Below the pieces are notes generated by a model. That model worked only from the letters and a program-made list of their open reading frames with translations. It was not told where the DNA came from and ran no database searches. The position numbers and the translations under genes were made by a program. Below, piece after piece: positions 1 to 5,771 of a stretch of 12,809 bases of DNA (its first letter is position 1; each line of letters begins with the position of its first letter). The stretch comes from Oscillospiraceae bacterium (GTDB taxonomy: Bacteria; Bacillota; Clostridia; Oscillospirales; Oscillospiraceae): NCBI GenBank assembly GCA_031263805.1, contig JAISFB010000032.1:1-12809 (forward strand), written 5' to 3'.

Positions 1-66
1 CTCGATATGTACGAGTCCCGCGCTACGCCTCCGGCGGAGTACAAGGAATATCCGTCGCTGGGATAA
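1..66 (+). CDS. C-terminal tail of an unidentified upstream gene (partial)
   Basis: The first frame is open from the window edge and stops at TAA (64-66), giving 21 residues that end in EYKEYPSLG. The stop lies just before a strong hairpin at 88-115, as expected for the last gene of a transcript, and the tail is rich in Tyr, Glu and Pro. Another frame stops at 78-80, so the frame choice is not certain. The fragment is too short to assign a family, and I give no function. Confidence 0.42.
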   Translation, partial: LDMYESRATPPAEYKEYPSLG

Positions 67-87
67 CACAGCGTCTATAACGTATTT

Positions 88-115
88 GAAAGGGCGGCCG
101 CTTGGCCGCCCTTTC
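88..115 (+). terminator. Hairpin terminator after the upstream gene
   Basis: A perfect 12-bp stem (GAAAGGGCGGCC pairing with GGCCGCCCTTTC) closes a GCTT tetraloop. It begins 21 nt after the partial gene's stop codon. The following sequence (ATCATTCAATT) is only moderately T-rich, so this is a strong hairpin with a weak U-tract. It also insulates the proC promoter that starts about 10 bp downstream. Confidence 0.72.
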
Positions 116-124
116 ATCATTCAA

Positions 125-153
125 TTGACATAACGCCGAAAAAGGCGTATGAT
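125..153 (+). promoter_or_regulatory. Sigma-A type promoter for proC
   Basis: A consensus -35 box TTGACA (125-130) is followed by a 17-bp spacer and a -10 box TATGAT (148-153, one mismatch from TATAAT). Transcription should start near 160, leaving a leader of about 75 nt before proC. An inverted repeat ACGCC-GAAAAA-GGCGT (133-148) fills most of the spacer and could be an operator. The promoter lies between the upstream terminator and the proC ribosome binding site, which fits proC being transcribed on its own. Confidence 0.8.
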
Positions 154-234
154 TCCATATCAGCCGCAACGGCGCGGCGACAACAGCTAAATCCCGGCGG
201 TCCCGCGCCGCCATCCATACAAAGGAGATTTCAT

Positions 235-1038
235 ATGACCACAGGTTTTATCGGCGTAGGCAATATGGGCGGCGCGCTTTTGCGCGGTATGCTGACCTCC
301 GGCGCGCTGCCGGGAAAAAGCGCTTGGTGCTGCGATACCTCCCCCGCCAAGGCCAGCGCGTTTAAGTCCGAATTCGGCGTATCCGTCGCCGGCAATCCCG
401 CGGAGCTCGCGCGGGATTGCGATTTGATAATACTCGCCGTGAAGCCGGATGCGGCGGCGGCGGTCTTAGCCTCTATCGCGGACGCTTTGGACGAAAAGAA
501 AATCGTCCTTTCAATAGTCCTCGGGCTTTCGGTCGTAAAAATAACGGAGCTGACCGGCGGGAAATGCCGCGTCGTGCGCGTTATGCCGAATACGCCGGCG
601 CTCGTGCGCGCGGGTATGCTGTGCGTCTCATTCGGCGACGGGCTATCTGACGGCGAAAAGGACGCTGTCACGGCGCTGCTCGCCTCGTGCGGCGAGGTCG
701 AGGTCTTGGAGGAAAAGCTGCTCTCGCGCATCACGGGCCTCACGGCCAGCAGCCCGGCCTATGTGTTCATTATGCTCGAGGCTATGGCGGACGCCGCCGT
801 GCGCAACGGCGTCCCGCGGGCGACGGCCATCAGGCTCGCCGCGCAGACCGTTCTCGGCTCGGCAAAAATGGCGCTTGAAACGGGAGAGCACCCGGGGCGG
901 CTGAAGGATAACGTGTGCTCTCCGTCCGGCAGCACTATCGAGGCCGTGCGCGTGCTCGAGGATCGCGGCTTCCGCTCCGCGCTCATCGAGGCCGTTATCG
1001 CCTGCGACGCGAAAGCGGCGGAATATTCGGAAAAATAA
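235..1038 (+). CDS. proC: Pyrroline-5-carboxylate reductase
   Basis: This enzyme carries out the last step of proline biosynthesis, NAD(P)H-dependent reduction of 1-pyrroline-5-carboxylate to L-proline, in the cytosol. The 267-residue protein matches the family's usual length. The N-terminal Rossmann fold shows the dinucleotide motif GVGNMG (7-12), AVKP (68-71) and MPNTPA (117-122). The C-terminal dimerisation domain carries the substrate-site region (about 168-178, ending SSPAYVF) and the P5CR signature (219-235, starting HPGRLKDNV). The signature reads CSPSGST where the family usually has TSPGGTT. The start ATG has AAAGGAG (221-227) 7 nt upstream. It has its own promoter at 125-153 and converges on rplQ, so it is not part of the ribosomal operon. 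Confidence 0.97.
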   Translation: MTTGFIGVGNMGGALLRGMLTSGALPGKSAWCCDTSPAKASAFKSEFGVSVAGNPAELARDCDLIILAVKPDAAAAVLASIADALDEKKIVLSIVLGLSVVKITELTGGKCRVVRVMPNTPALVRAGMLCVSFGDGLSDGEKDAVTALLASCGEVEVLEEKLLSRITGLTASSPAYVFIMLEAMADAAVRNGVPRATAIRLAAQTVLGSAKMALETGEHPGRLKDNVCSPSGSTIEAVRVLEDRGFRSALIEAVIACDAKAAEYSEK

Positions 1039-1055
1039 TTGTGCGGCGGCCACAG

Positions 1056-1099
1056 AAAAAAGCGCCGAGAGGAGAACTGTCTCCCCTCGGCGCTTTTTT
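1056..1099. terminator. Bidirectional intrinsic terminator between proC and rplQ
   Basis: An inverted repeat pairs AGCGCCGAGAGGAG (1061-1074) with CTCCCCTCGGCGCT (1081-1094) with one A-C mismatch and a 6-nt loop. It is flanked by six A on the left (1056-1061) and six T on the right (1094-1099). It therefore has a U-tract in either direction: for proC reading right and for the ribosomal cluster reading left. It is the only clear intrinsic terminator for the long minus-strand cluster in this window. Confidence 0.92.
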
Positions 1100-1114
1100 A
1101 TCTTGTTTCAGGCT

Positions 1115-1456
1115 TTATACGAGCTCTATTACGGCCATCTCCGCCGCATCGCCGCGGCGCGGCCCCGTGCGCGTGATGCGCGTATAGCCGCCGTTGCGCT
1201 CCGAATAGCTCTGCGCCGTCTCGGAAAACACCTTCGTGACGACGTCCTCCCTCGTGATAAAGCCGAGCGCCGAGCGGCGTGAGGCGAGCGTGTTTTTCTT
1301 TCCGAGCGTGATCATTTTTTCGGCCATCGGCGCTATTTCCTTCGCGCGCTCCACCGTGGTCTCCATCCTGCCGTAGTCGAGAAAATCCGTGACCTGCTGG
1401 CGCAGCATCGCGCGCCGTATATCGCTCGTCTTTCCGAGCTTGCGTGTTCCGGGCAT
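1115..1456 (-). CDS. rplQ: 50S ribosomal protein L17
   Basis: L17 is a large-subunit protein near the exit-tunnel region and the usual last gene of the alpha operon. The 113-residue product begins MPGTRKLGKTSDIRRAM, the conserved L17 N-terminus, and has the family middle section with ITLGKKN and the C-terminal region containing GGYTRI. The reading frame extends three codons further to a GTG at 1463-1465, but that GTG overlaps the Shine-Dalgarno AAAGGAG (1465-1471). The ATG at 1454-1456, 8 nt beyond it, is the better start and matches the family. It lies after rpoA and ends just before the bidirectional terminator. Confidence 0.96.
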   Translation of the reverse strand: MPGTRKLGKTSDIRRAMLRQQVTDFLDYGRMETTVERAKEIAPMAEKMITLGKKNTLASRRSALGFITREDVVTKVFSETAQSYSERNGGYTRITRTGPRRGDAAEMAVIELV

Positions 1457-1464
1457 AAAAATCA

Positions 1465-1471
1465 CTCCTTT
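1465..1471 (-). promoter_or_regulatory. Ribosome binding site that fixes the rplQ start
   Basis: AAAGGAG on the minus strand lies 8 nt before the ATG at 1456. The alternative in-frame GTG uses the last G of this site, so it cannot be served by it. An upstream hairpin (CGGATT-TTG-AATCCG, 1479-1493) ends about 7 nt before the site. Confidence 0.8.
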
Positions 1472-1522
1472 AATTTGCCGGATTCAAAATCCGCCGTAAG
1501 CTTCATTCGCGTATCTTGCGAG

Positions 1523-2470
1523 TCAGAGCTCCCCGTCCGCGAGGCTCAGACCCATCATCGTCAGCTTGTGCACGACCTCCTCGAGGGACTTGCGGCCGAG
1601 ATTCCGGACCTTTATCATCTCCTCCTCAGTCCGCGAAATCAAATCTTCCACCGTGTTTATATTCGCGCGCTTGAGGCAGTTGAAGCTGCGCACCGATAAA
1701 TCGAGCTCCTCGATAGTCATTTCGAGCACCTTGTCCGGCTGCGTTTCGATCTTTTCGATGATTATGCTGCGGCCGCTCGCCTCCTCGGACAAATCCGTGA
1801 ACAGCTCGAAGTGGTCGCAGAGTATTTTCGCCCCGAGGGACAGCGCGTCGCGCGCCGAGATGGTGTTGTCCGTCCACACCTCAAGCGTCAGCTTGTCAAA
1901 GTCCGTCATATTTCCGACGCGCGTATTTTCCACCGTGTAATTGACCTTAAGCACCGGCGTGTAGATCGAATCCACCGGTATGACGCCGATTATCGGCTGG
2001 GCGAGCTTGTTGCGCTCCGCGGAAACGTAGCCGCGCCCGTGCGCTATAGTCATCTCCATCCGCAGCGTGGCGTCCTGCGAGAGCGTCGCGATATGCAGCT
2101 TCGGATTTAGTATCTCGACCTCCGCGTCGGCCATAATGTCCGCCGCCGTGACCTCGCGCTCACCGGAGACCTCGATATAGACGGTTTTCGGCATATCCGT
2201 GTAAAGCCTCGCGATGAGGCGCTTGAGGTTCAGGATTATCTCCGTGACATCCTCCTTCACCCCGGGGATCGTCGAAAACTCGTGCTGTATCCCCGCGAAT
2301 TTCACCGACGTGACGGCCGTTCCGGGGAGCGACGAAAGCAGTATCCTGCGGATCGAGTTCCCAAGCGTCGTGCCGTATCCGCGCTCTAACGGCTCAATGA
2401 TGTACTTGCCGTGCGCGTCGTCGCCCGGCAGCTCAATGCACTCAATGCGCGGCCTTTCAATTTCAACCAT
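1523..2470 (-). CDS. rpoA: DNA-directed RNA polymerase subunit alpha
   Basis: Alpha dimerises to nucleate assembly of the RNA polymerase core, and its C-terminal domain touches UP-element DNA and regulators. At 315 residues it has the normal Firmicute length. The N-terminal domain carries the dimer and beta-contact region with [20 protein letters not shown] (31-50), and the second insert domain follows. The C-terminal domain (about 253-310) has [13 protein letters not shown]261, N264 and C265 align with E. coli R265, N268 and C269, followed by the helix-hairpin-helix [10 protein letters not shown] (290-299). The start ATG has GAAGGAGG upstream. A 221-bp structured spacer separates it from rpsD, the largest gap in the cluster, which suggests separate control of rpoA-rplQ. 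Confidence 0.98.
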   Translation of the reverse strand: MVEIERPRIECIELPGDDAHGKYIIEPLERGYGTTLGNSIRRILLSSLPGTAVTSVKFAGIQHEFSTIPGVKEDVTEIILNLKRLIARLYTDMPKTVYIEVSGEREVTAADIMADAEVEILNPKLHIATLSQDATLRMEMTIAHGRGYVSAERNKLAQPIIGVIPVDSIYTPVLKVNYTVENTRVGNMTDFDKLTLEVWTDNTISARDALSLGAKILCDHFELFTDLSEEASGRSIIIEKIETQPDKVLEMTIEELDLSVRSFNCLKRANINTVEDLISRTEEEMIKVRNLGRKSLEEVVHKLTMMGLSLADGEL

Positions 2471-2491
2471 ATATACCCTCCTTCAATTTTC

Positions 2492-2536
2492 CCGGCGTGT
2501 CACCGCCGGAGCAAATTTCCCGGCGCATTGCGCCGG
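2492..2536. repeat. Duplicated palindrome upstream of rpoA
   Basis: Two related inverted repeats lie side by side: CCGGCG-TGTCAC-CGCCGG (2492-2509) and CCGGCGC-ATT-GCGCCGG (2520-2536). Both are preceded on the plus strand by an AATTT/AATTTT run and a C, so the unit of about 27 bp seems to have been duplicated and diverged. In the mRNA both form GC-rich hairpins followed by GAAAATT or GAAATTT; the nearer one ends a few nt before the rpoA Shine-Dalgarno. Neither has a U-tract, so I do not call them terminators. Confidence 0.75.
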
Positions 2537-2566
2537 ATCAAGCCAGCTATCCAATTTGAGGGCAAG

Positions 2567-2599
2567 CCGGAAGCGTTTCCGGTCTGTTATTCTGAATAA
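2567..2599. repeat. Two further inverted repeats in the rpsD-rpoA spacer
   Basis: CCGGAA-GCGT-TTCCGG (2567-2582) is a perfect 6-bp stem with a tetraloop, and TTATTC-T-GAATAA (2587-2599) is a 13-bp palindrome. They sit between the duplicated GC palindromes and the 14-bp tandem repeat. They could form RNA hairpins or protein sites; I cannot tell which. Confidence 0.65.
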
Positions 2600-2606
2600 T
2601 TCTATA

Positions 2607-2660
2607 ACTTGCCATTCTATACCTGCCATTCTATACTTGCCATTCCATAATTGCCATTTG
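2607..2660. repeat. 14-bp tandem repeat, 3.9 copies, in the rpsD-rpoA spacer
   Basis: Consecutive units are ACTTGCCATTCTAT (2607-2620), ACCTGCCATTCTAT (2621-2634), ACTTGCCATTCCAT (2635-2648) and a partial AATTGCCATTTG (2649-2660). On the mRNA strand each unit contains ATGGCAA/G, resembling the start of rpsD (ATGGCAAG), and most units contain TATAGAAT, which resembles a -10 box. The unit length is not a multiple of three and no long frame crosses it. The stretch 2471-2691 holds no gene that I can support. Confidence 0.85.
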
Positions 2661-2691
2661 CCCGCCGGCGCCGTCGGATAAGCTCCGGGCG

Positions 2692-3318
2692 TTACTTGGA
2701 ATAAAGCTCAACGATGAGCTGCTCTTCGACCGGCAGATCGATATCCTCACGCACGGGCTCGGCTACGACCCTCGCGGCGTGGCCCTCCGCGTCGTAATCA
2801 AGCCATTTCGGGGCTTTGCGGGACGCGTTCGCCTCTATCGACGACTTAAACTTATCCAGCTTACGGCTGGAATCTTTAAGCGCGACTGTCATTCCCGGTT
2901 TTACGAGGAAGGAGGGTATGTTCACCTTTTTCCCGTCGACCGTGAAATGGTTGTGCAGCACGAGCTGTCTCGCCTCCGCGCGGCTCATCGCGAAGCCGAG
3001 GCGGTACACCGTGTTGTCGAGCCGCGTTTCGAGTATCGACAGCAGATTCTCGCCCGTCTTGCCGTGCTTGCGGTTTGCCATTTCAAAATAGCTTCTGAAC
3101 TGCGACTCAAGCACGCCGTAATAGCGCTTCGCCTTTTGCTTCTCACGGAGCTGCGTACCGTATTCGGATACCTTCGCCCTGCCCTGCCCGTGTACTCCGG
3201 GCGGATACGCGCGGCGCTCAGCCGCGCACTTGTCCGTGTAACAGCGATCTCCTTTCAGAAAGAGCTTCTGCGCCTCGCGGCGGCAAAGGCGGCAGACCGC
3301 GTCAGTATATCTTGCCAT
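2692..3318 (-). CDS. rpsD: 30S ribosomal protein S4
   Basis: S4 is a primary 16S rRNA binding protein that nucleates assembly of the 5' domain of the small subunit. In several bacteria it represses translation of its own operon. The 208-residue protein has a zinc-binding N-terminus with C9, C12, C26 and C31 (CX2C-X13-CX4C, the C+ form). The S4 RNA-binding domain (about 96-160) includes [20 protein letters not shown]. The ATG is preceded by GGAGG at an unusually long 12 nt, and a small hairpin (CAATT-GTG-AATTG, 3335-3347) touches the first G of that site, so initiation may be moderated. It is placed between rpsK and rpoA, the usual clostridial order. Confidence 0.98.
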   Translation of the reverse strand: MARYTDAVCRLCRREAQKLFLKGDRCYTDKCAAERRAYPPGVHGQGRAKVSEYGTQLREKQKAKRYYGVLESQFRSYFEMANRKHGKTGENLLSILETRLDNTVYRLGFAMSRAEARQLVLHNHFTVDGKKVNIPSFLVKPGMTVALKDSSRKLDKFKSSIEANASRKAPKWLDYDAEGHAARVVAEPVREDIDLPVEEQLIVELYSK

Positions 3319-3362
3319 TTATCAGAATTACCTCCAATTCACAATTGCGCAAAGCTCCGCGC

Positions 3363-3767
3363 CTATACGCGGCGCCGCTTGGGCGGACGGCATCCGTTGT
3401 GCGGTATCGGCGTAACGTCCTTTATCATCGTCACCTCGAGCCCCGCGGACTGCAACGCGCGGATCGCCGCTTCCCTGCCCTGTCCCGGACCCTTGACGAA
3501 CACCTCGACGGTTTTAAGCCCGTGCTCCATCGCGGCCTTCGCCGCCGTTTCCGCCGCGGTCTGCGCGGCGTAGGGCGTGGACTTGCGGCTTCCCTTGAAG
3601 CCCATTTCGCCCGCCGACGCCCACGAAATGGCGTTACCGGACACGTCCGTTATAGTGATCATCGTGTTGTTAAAGGAGGAACGGATATGCACGGCTCCCT
3701 TTTCGATATTCTTCCGTTCGCGGCGGCGCGTGCGCGCCTTCGCCTTTCCCTTGGTCGCTGCTGCCAT
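3363..3767 (-). CDS. rpsK: 30S ribosomal protein S11
   Basis: S11 sits on the platform of the small subunit near the mRNA exit and the anti-Shine-Dalgarno helix. The 134-residue product has the basic N-terminal tail (RTRRRERKN, 12-20), the core with [15 protein letters not shown] (27-41) and the classic C-terminal signature [18 protein letters not shown] (117-134). AGGAGG lies 10 nt before the ATG, and the rpsM stop codon forms the first bases of that site (TAAGGAGG). The gap from rpsM is only 15 nt, so the two are probably translated in a coupled way. Confidence 0.98.
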   Translation of the reverse strand: MAAATKGKAKARTRRRERKNIEKGAVHIRSSFNNTMITITDVSGNAISWASAGEMGFKGSRKSTPYAAQTAAETAAKAAMEHGLKTVEVFVKGPGQGREAAIRALQSAGLEVTMIKDVTPIPHNGCRPPKRRRV

Positions 3768-3782
3768 ATATGCTTTTCCTCC

Positions 3783-4151
3783 TTACTTCTTCTTGTTCGC
3801 TATAGTGCGCTTCGGCCCCTTGCGGGTGCGGGCGTTCGTCTTAGAGCGCTGCCCGCGCACGGGGAGCCCGCGGCGGTGCCTTGTCCCGCGGTAGCTGCCT
3901 ATCTCCGTCAGGCGCTTTATATCAAGCGCGACGGAGCGGCGCAGATCGCCCTCTACGGTGAACTGCTTGTCTATGACCTCGCGGAGCGCCGACTCCTGCG
4001 CCTCCGTCAAGTCCTTGACGCGCGTGTCCGGGTCAATGCCCGTCCGTTCGAGAATCTTGCGCGCGCTTGCGATCCCTATGCCGAAAACATAGGTGAGCCC
4101 TACCTCAATGCGTTTGTCCTTGGGCAGGTCAATACCGGAAATACGTGCCAT
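3783..4151 (-). CDS. rpsM: 30S ribosomal protein S13
   Basis: S13 lies in the head of the small subunit and contacts the P-site tRNA and the large subunit. The 122-residue sequence starts [19 protein letters not shown], has the helix-hairpin-helix segment [14 protein letters not shown] (21-34), the signature around [19 protein letters not shown], and a basic tail ending KKK. The ribosome binding site is weak: AAAGGA is about 13 nt before the ATG. It follows rpmJ by 20 nt and precedes rpsK by 15 nt. Confidence 0.98.
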   Translation of the reverse strand: MARISGIDLPKDKRIEVGLTYVFGIGIASARKILERTGIDPDTRVKDLTEAQESALREVIDKQFTVEGDLRRSVALDIKRLTEIGSYRGTRHRRGLPVRGQRSKTNARTRKGPKRTIANKKK

Positions 4152-4171
4152 ACCTGATAACCAATCCTTTC

Positions 4172-4285
4172 TCAGCCTTGTCGCTGCTTGTGCTTAGGGT
4201 TTTCGCAAATCACCATGACCCGGCCTCGTCTCCGGATCACTTTGCACTTTTCACACATTGGCTTTACCGACGCTCTTACTTTCAT
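4172..4285 (-). CDS. rpmJ: 50S ribosomal protein L36
   Basis: This 37-residue gene is small and easily missed. It encodes [19 protein letters not shown] at its start and ends KHKQRQG, the canonical L36 sequence and length. C11, C14, C27 and H32 form the zinc-binding site, so this is the C+ form. L36 organises 23S rRNA near the base of the L7/L12 stalk. An AAAGGAA site lies about 9-10 nt before the ATG, and an unusual leader with three GGAGG-containing segments precedes it (4302-4355). Its place between infA and rpsM is the normal one. Confidence 0.97.
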   Translation of the reverse strand: MKVRASVKPMCEKCKVIRRRGRVMVICENPKHKQRQG

Positions 4286-4301
4286 TGTCACCAATTCCTT
4301 T

Positions 4302-4337
4302 CGTTATTTGCCTCCGGGTCGTTATTTGCCTCCGGGT
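4302..4337. repeat. 18-bp perfect tandem repeat carrying GGAGG, upstream of rpmJ
   Basis: CGTTATTTGCCTCCGGGT occurs twice without a gap (4302-4319, 4320-4337), and a degraded third copy with a CCTCCGGG core follows (to 4355). On the mRNA strand each unit reads CCCGGAGGCAAATAACG and so contains a full Shine-Dalgarno core. None is at the right distance from an ATG; the rpmJ start uses the later AAAGGAA. Confidence 0.88.
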
Positions 4338-4352
4338 CAATATCCGGCCTCC

Positions 4353-4371
4353 GGGCGCGGCCCCCGCGCCC
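4353..4371 (-). other. Hairpin directly after the infA stop codon
   Basis: An 8-bp GC-only stem (GGGCGCGG with CCGCGCCC) closes a 3-nt loop and begins one base after the infA TGA. There is no U-tract after it, so it is unlikely to be an intrinsic terminator. It may protect the mRNA 3' end after processing or influence coupling between infA and rpmJ. Confidence 0.6.
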
Positions 4372-4372
4372 G

Positions 4373-4591
4373 TCACCTCGACCTCCAGGTTATCCTGCCG
4401 CGCGTCAAATCGTACGGCGACATTTGTACCGTCACTTTGTCGCCCGGCACGATGCGAATGTAGTGCTGGCGCAGCTTGCCCGAGATATGCGCAAGTATCA
4501 CGTGCCCTTTTCCGATGTCCACGCGGAACATCGTGTTGGGCAGCGCCTCCGTCACAACGCCTTCGGTTTCGATCATATCTTCCTTAGCCAA
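4373..4591 (-). CDS. infA: Translation initiation factor IF-1
   Basis: IF-1 binds the A site of the 30S subunit and assists IF-2 and IF-3 during initiation. The 72-residue OB-fold protein is full length and conserved: [19 protein letters not shown] at the start, then [13 protein letters not shown] and the end [20 protein letters not shown]. The start codon is TTG (4589-4591): it is the only start that gives the conserved MAKED terminus, and AAAGGAGG lies 8 nt upstream. The first ATG in frame would remove five conserved residues. The start overlaps the end of the KOW gene by 8 nt, so translation is probably coupled. Confidence 0.97.
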   Translation of the reverse strand: MAKEDMIETEGVVTEALPNTMFRVDIGKGHVILAHISGKLRQHYIRIVPGDKVTVQMSPYDLTRGRITWRSR

Positions 4592-4970
4592 TGTGCATAC
4601 CTCCTTTAGCCTTTTCAGCCTTCTCCGCGGCTTTTCCCGGCTTTGCCGGTCCTCTCGCCGGTTTTTCCACCGGTTTTTTCACCTCTTGGGCGTTCCCCGC
4701 GCGTTCTGACAGCGCGCGCCGCAGCTCCGCGTTCGTCACCTTTTCTCCGCTCCTCAGCTTCTCCGCCGCGCGCGAATCGGAGCCTTCCGCGCGCAGTACG
4801 TGCTTCCTTTTCTTCTTCTTCGGGCTTTCTATCCTCCGCAACCGTCCGTCCGCGAGGTACACATACTCGCCGTCCTCCGCCGTAACGAAGAATTCTCTGC
4901 CCGCGTCACGCCCTTTCAGCGATTTCACAATGTCAGATATCGCTGGCCGCTCAGTACTGTCCGTTTCCAT
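4584..4970 (-). CDS. KOW-domain RNA-binding protein, ribosomal L14e/L27e-like
   Basis: The product is a 128-residue protein of the small KOW family found between map and infA in Clostridia (recognised by position and sequence; its exact role is not established to my knowledge). A KOW-like beta segment (about 17-46) contains [11 protein letters not shown] and [13 protein letters not shown], followed by a basic stretch PKKKKRKH (50-57) and a charged helix with [12 protein letters not shown] (76-87). From about residue 96 there is a low-complexity Lys/Ala/Pro/Glu tail, which makes the protein longer than the roughly 90-100 residues I expect for the family. The ribosome binding site is modest (GGAG 12 nt before ATG). 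It probably binds rRNA or the ribosome. Confidence 0.9.
   Translation of the reverse strand: METDSTERPAISDIVKSLKGRDAGREFFVTAEDGEYVYLADGRLRRIESPKKKKRKHVLRAEGSDSRAAEKLRSGEKVTNAELRRALSERAGNAQEVKKPVEKPARGPAKPGKAAEKAEKAKGGMHIG
4600..4607 (-). promoter_or_regulatory. Ribosome binding site that sets the infA TTG start
   Basis: AAAGGAGG on the minus strand is separated by 8 nt (TATGCACA) from TTG at 4591. An ATG lies inside the spacer but belongs to the last codons of the upstream KOW gene and reaches its stop after four codons. The site is inside the upstream coding sequence. Confidence 0.85.
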
Positions 4971-5004
4971 CCGTTCACATATCTCCGCTTTACATATCGC
5001 CGGC

Positions 5005-5769
5005 TCACATCGCTTCGTGCGCGGTGAGAATCTCCGGCTCGCCGTCTGTTATCAGCACGGTGTTCTCGTAATGCGCCGAGAGCCTGCCATCGTCCGTCAC
5101 GACTGTCCAGCCGTCTGCGAGAACCTTTACCTCCGCCGCTCCGGCGTTCACCATAGGCTCGACCGCTATCGTCATACCCGCCAGCAGTCTCGGGTCGGCC
5201 CCGCGTCTCGGCTCCTCGACGAAGTTCGGTATCTCGGGCGATTCGTGCATCCGCCTGCCCACTCCGTGCCCGACGTAGTCCCGCACCACCGAAAATCCGT
5301 TTCCTTCGGCGCAGCTCTGCACGGCGCGGGATATATCCGATACGCGGCAGCCCATCCTCATGAAGCGGAGCGCCTCGAAAAAGCTTTGCCTCGTCACCTG
5401 CACGAGCCGCCTTGCCTCCGGAGTGCCCTCTCCGACGATATACGTCGCGGCGCAGTCCCCGATAAAGCCGTCCTTTTCCGCTCCGACGTCGATACTCACG
5501 ACGTCTCCTTCCCGCAGCGCGCGTTTTCCCGGGATACCGTGGATCACTTCGCTGTTCACCGAAATACACACGCTGTTCGGAAACCCTCCGTATCCGAGAA
5601 ACGCGGGCTTGGCGCCCTCGGAAATGATATAATCTCTGACCTCTCTGTCTATCCTCTGTGTCGTTACGCCGACGCTCACCATTGCCCCCGCCAAGGCGCG
5701 GGCCGCCGCGGTAATTTTCCCCGCACGGCGCATCAGCTCTATTTCCCGCGGAGCTTTGAGTGTGATCAT
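5005..5769 (-). CDS. map: Methionine aminopeptidase, type I
   Basis: The enzyme removes the initiator methionine from nascent proteins at the ribosome exit, using two divalent metal ions. Numbered from the chosen ATG (254 residues), the metal ligands are D94, D105, H168, E204 and E235, with H77 as the additional active-site histidine. No N-terminal zinc-finger extension is present. The frame also offers a TTG two codons upstream that overlaps the adk stop. The ATG is preferred because MITLKAPREIELMRRAGKI matches the family start; the sequence TGAGTATG then leaves only 2 nt between the genes. No strong Shine-Dalgarno is near, so translation probably depends on coupling to adk. Confidence 0.96.
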   Translation of the reverse strand: MITLKAPREIELMRRAGKITAAARALAGAMVSVGVTTQRIDREVRDYIISEGAKPAFLGYGGFPNSVCISVNSEVIHGIPGKRALREGDVVSIDVGAEKDGFIGDCAATYIVGEGTPEARRLVQVTRQSFFEALRFMRMGCRVSDISRAVQSCAEGNGFSVVRDYVGHGVGRRMHESPEIPNFVEEPRRGADPRLLAGMTIAVEPMVNAGAAEVKVLADGWTVVTDDGRLSAHYENTVLITDGEPEILTAHEAM

Positions 5770-5771
5770 AC

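Noticed and set aside
1457..1465. Upstream GTG start for rplQ
   Set aside because: The GTG overlaps the Shine-Dalgarno, and the conserved L17 N-terminus begins at the ATG three codons later.
2492..2536. Intrinsic terminators upstream of rpoA
   Set aside because: The hairpins are followed by GAAAATT or GAAATTT rather than a U-tract, and rpoA follows immediately.
2607..2660. CRISPR-like array
   Set aside because: Units are 14 bp and directly adjacent with no unique spacers, and no cas genes are present.
3312..4157. 281-codon plus-strand frame opposite rpsK and rpsM
   Set aside because: Arg/Leu-rich shadow of two conserved ribosomal genes with no recognisable domain or ribosome binding site.
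4353..4371. Intrinsic terminator after infA
   Set aside because: The GC stem is strong but no U-run follows on the minus strand, and the essential genes downstream need transcription.
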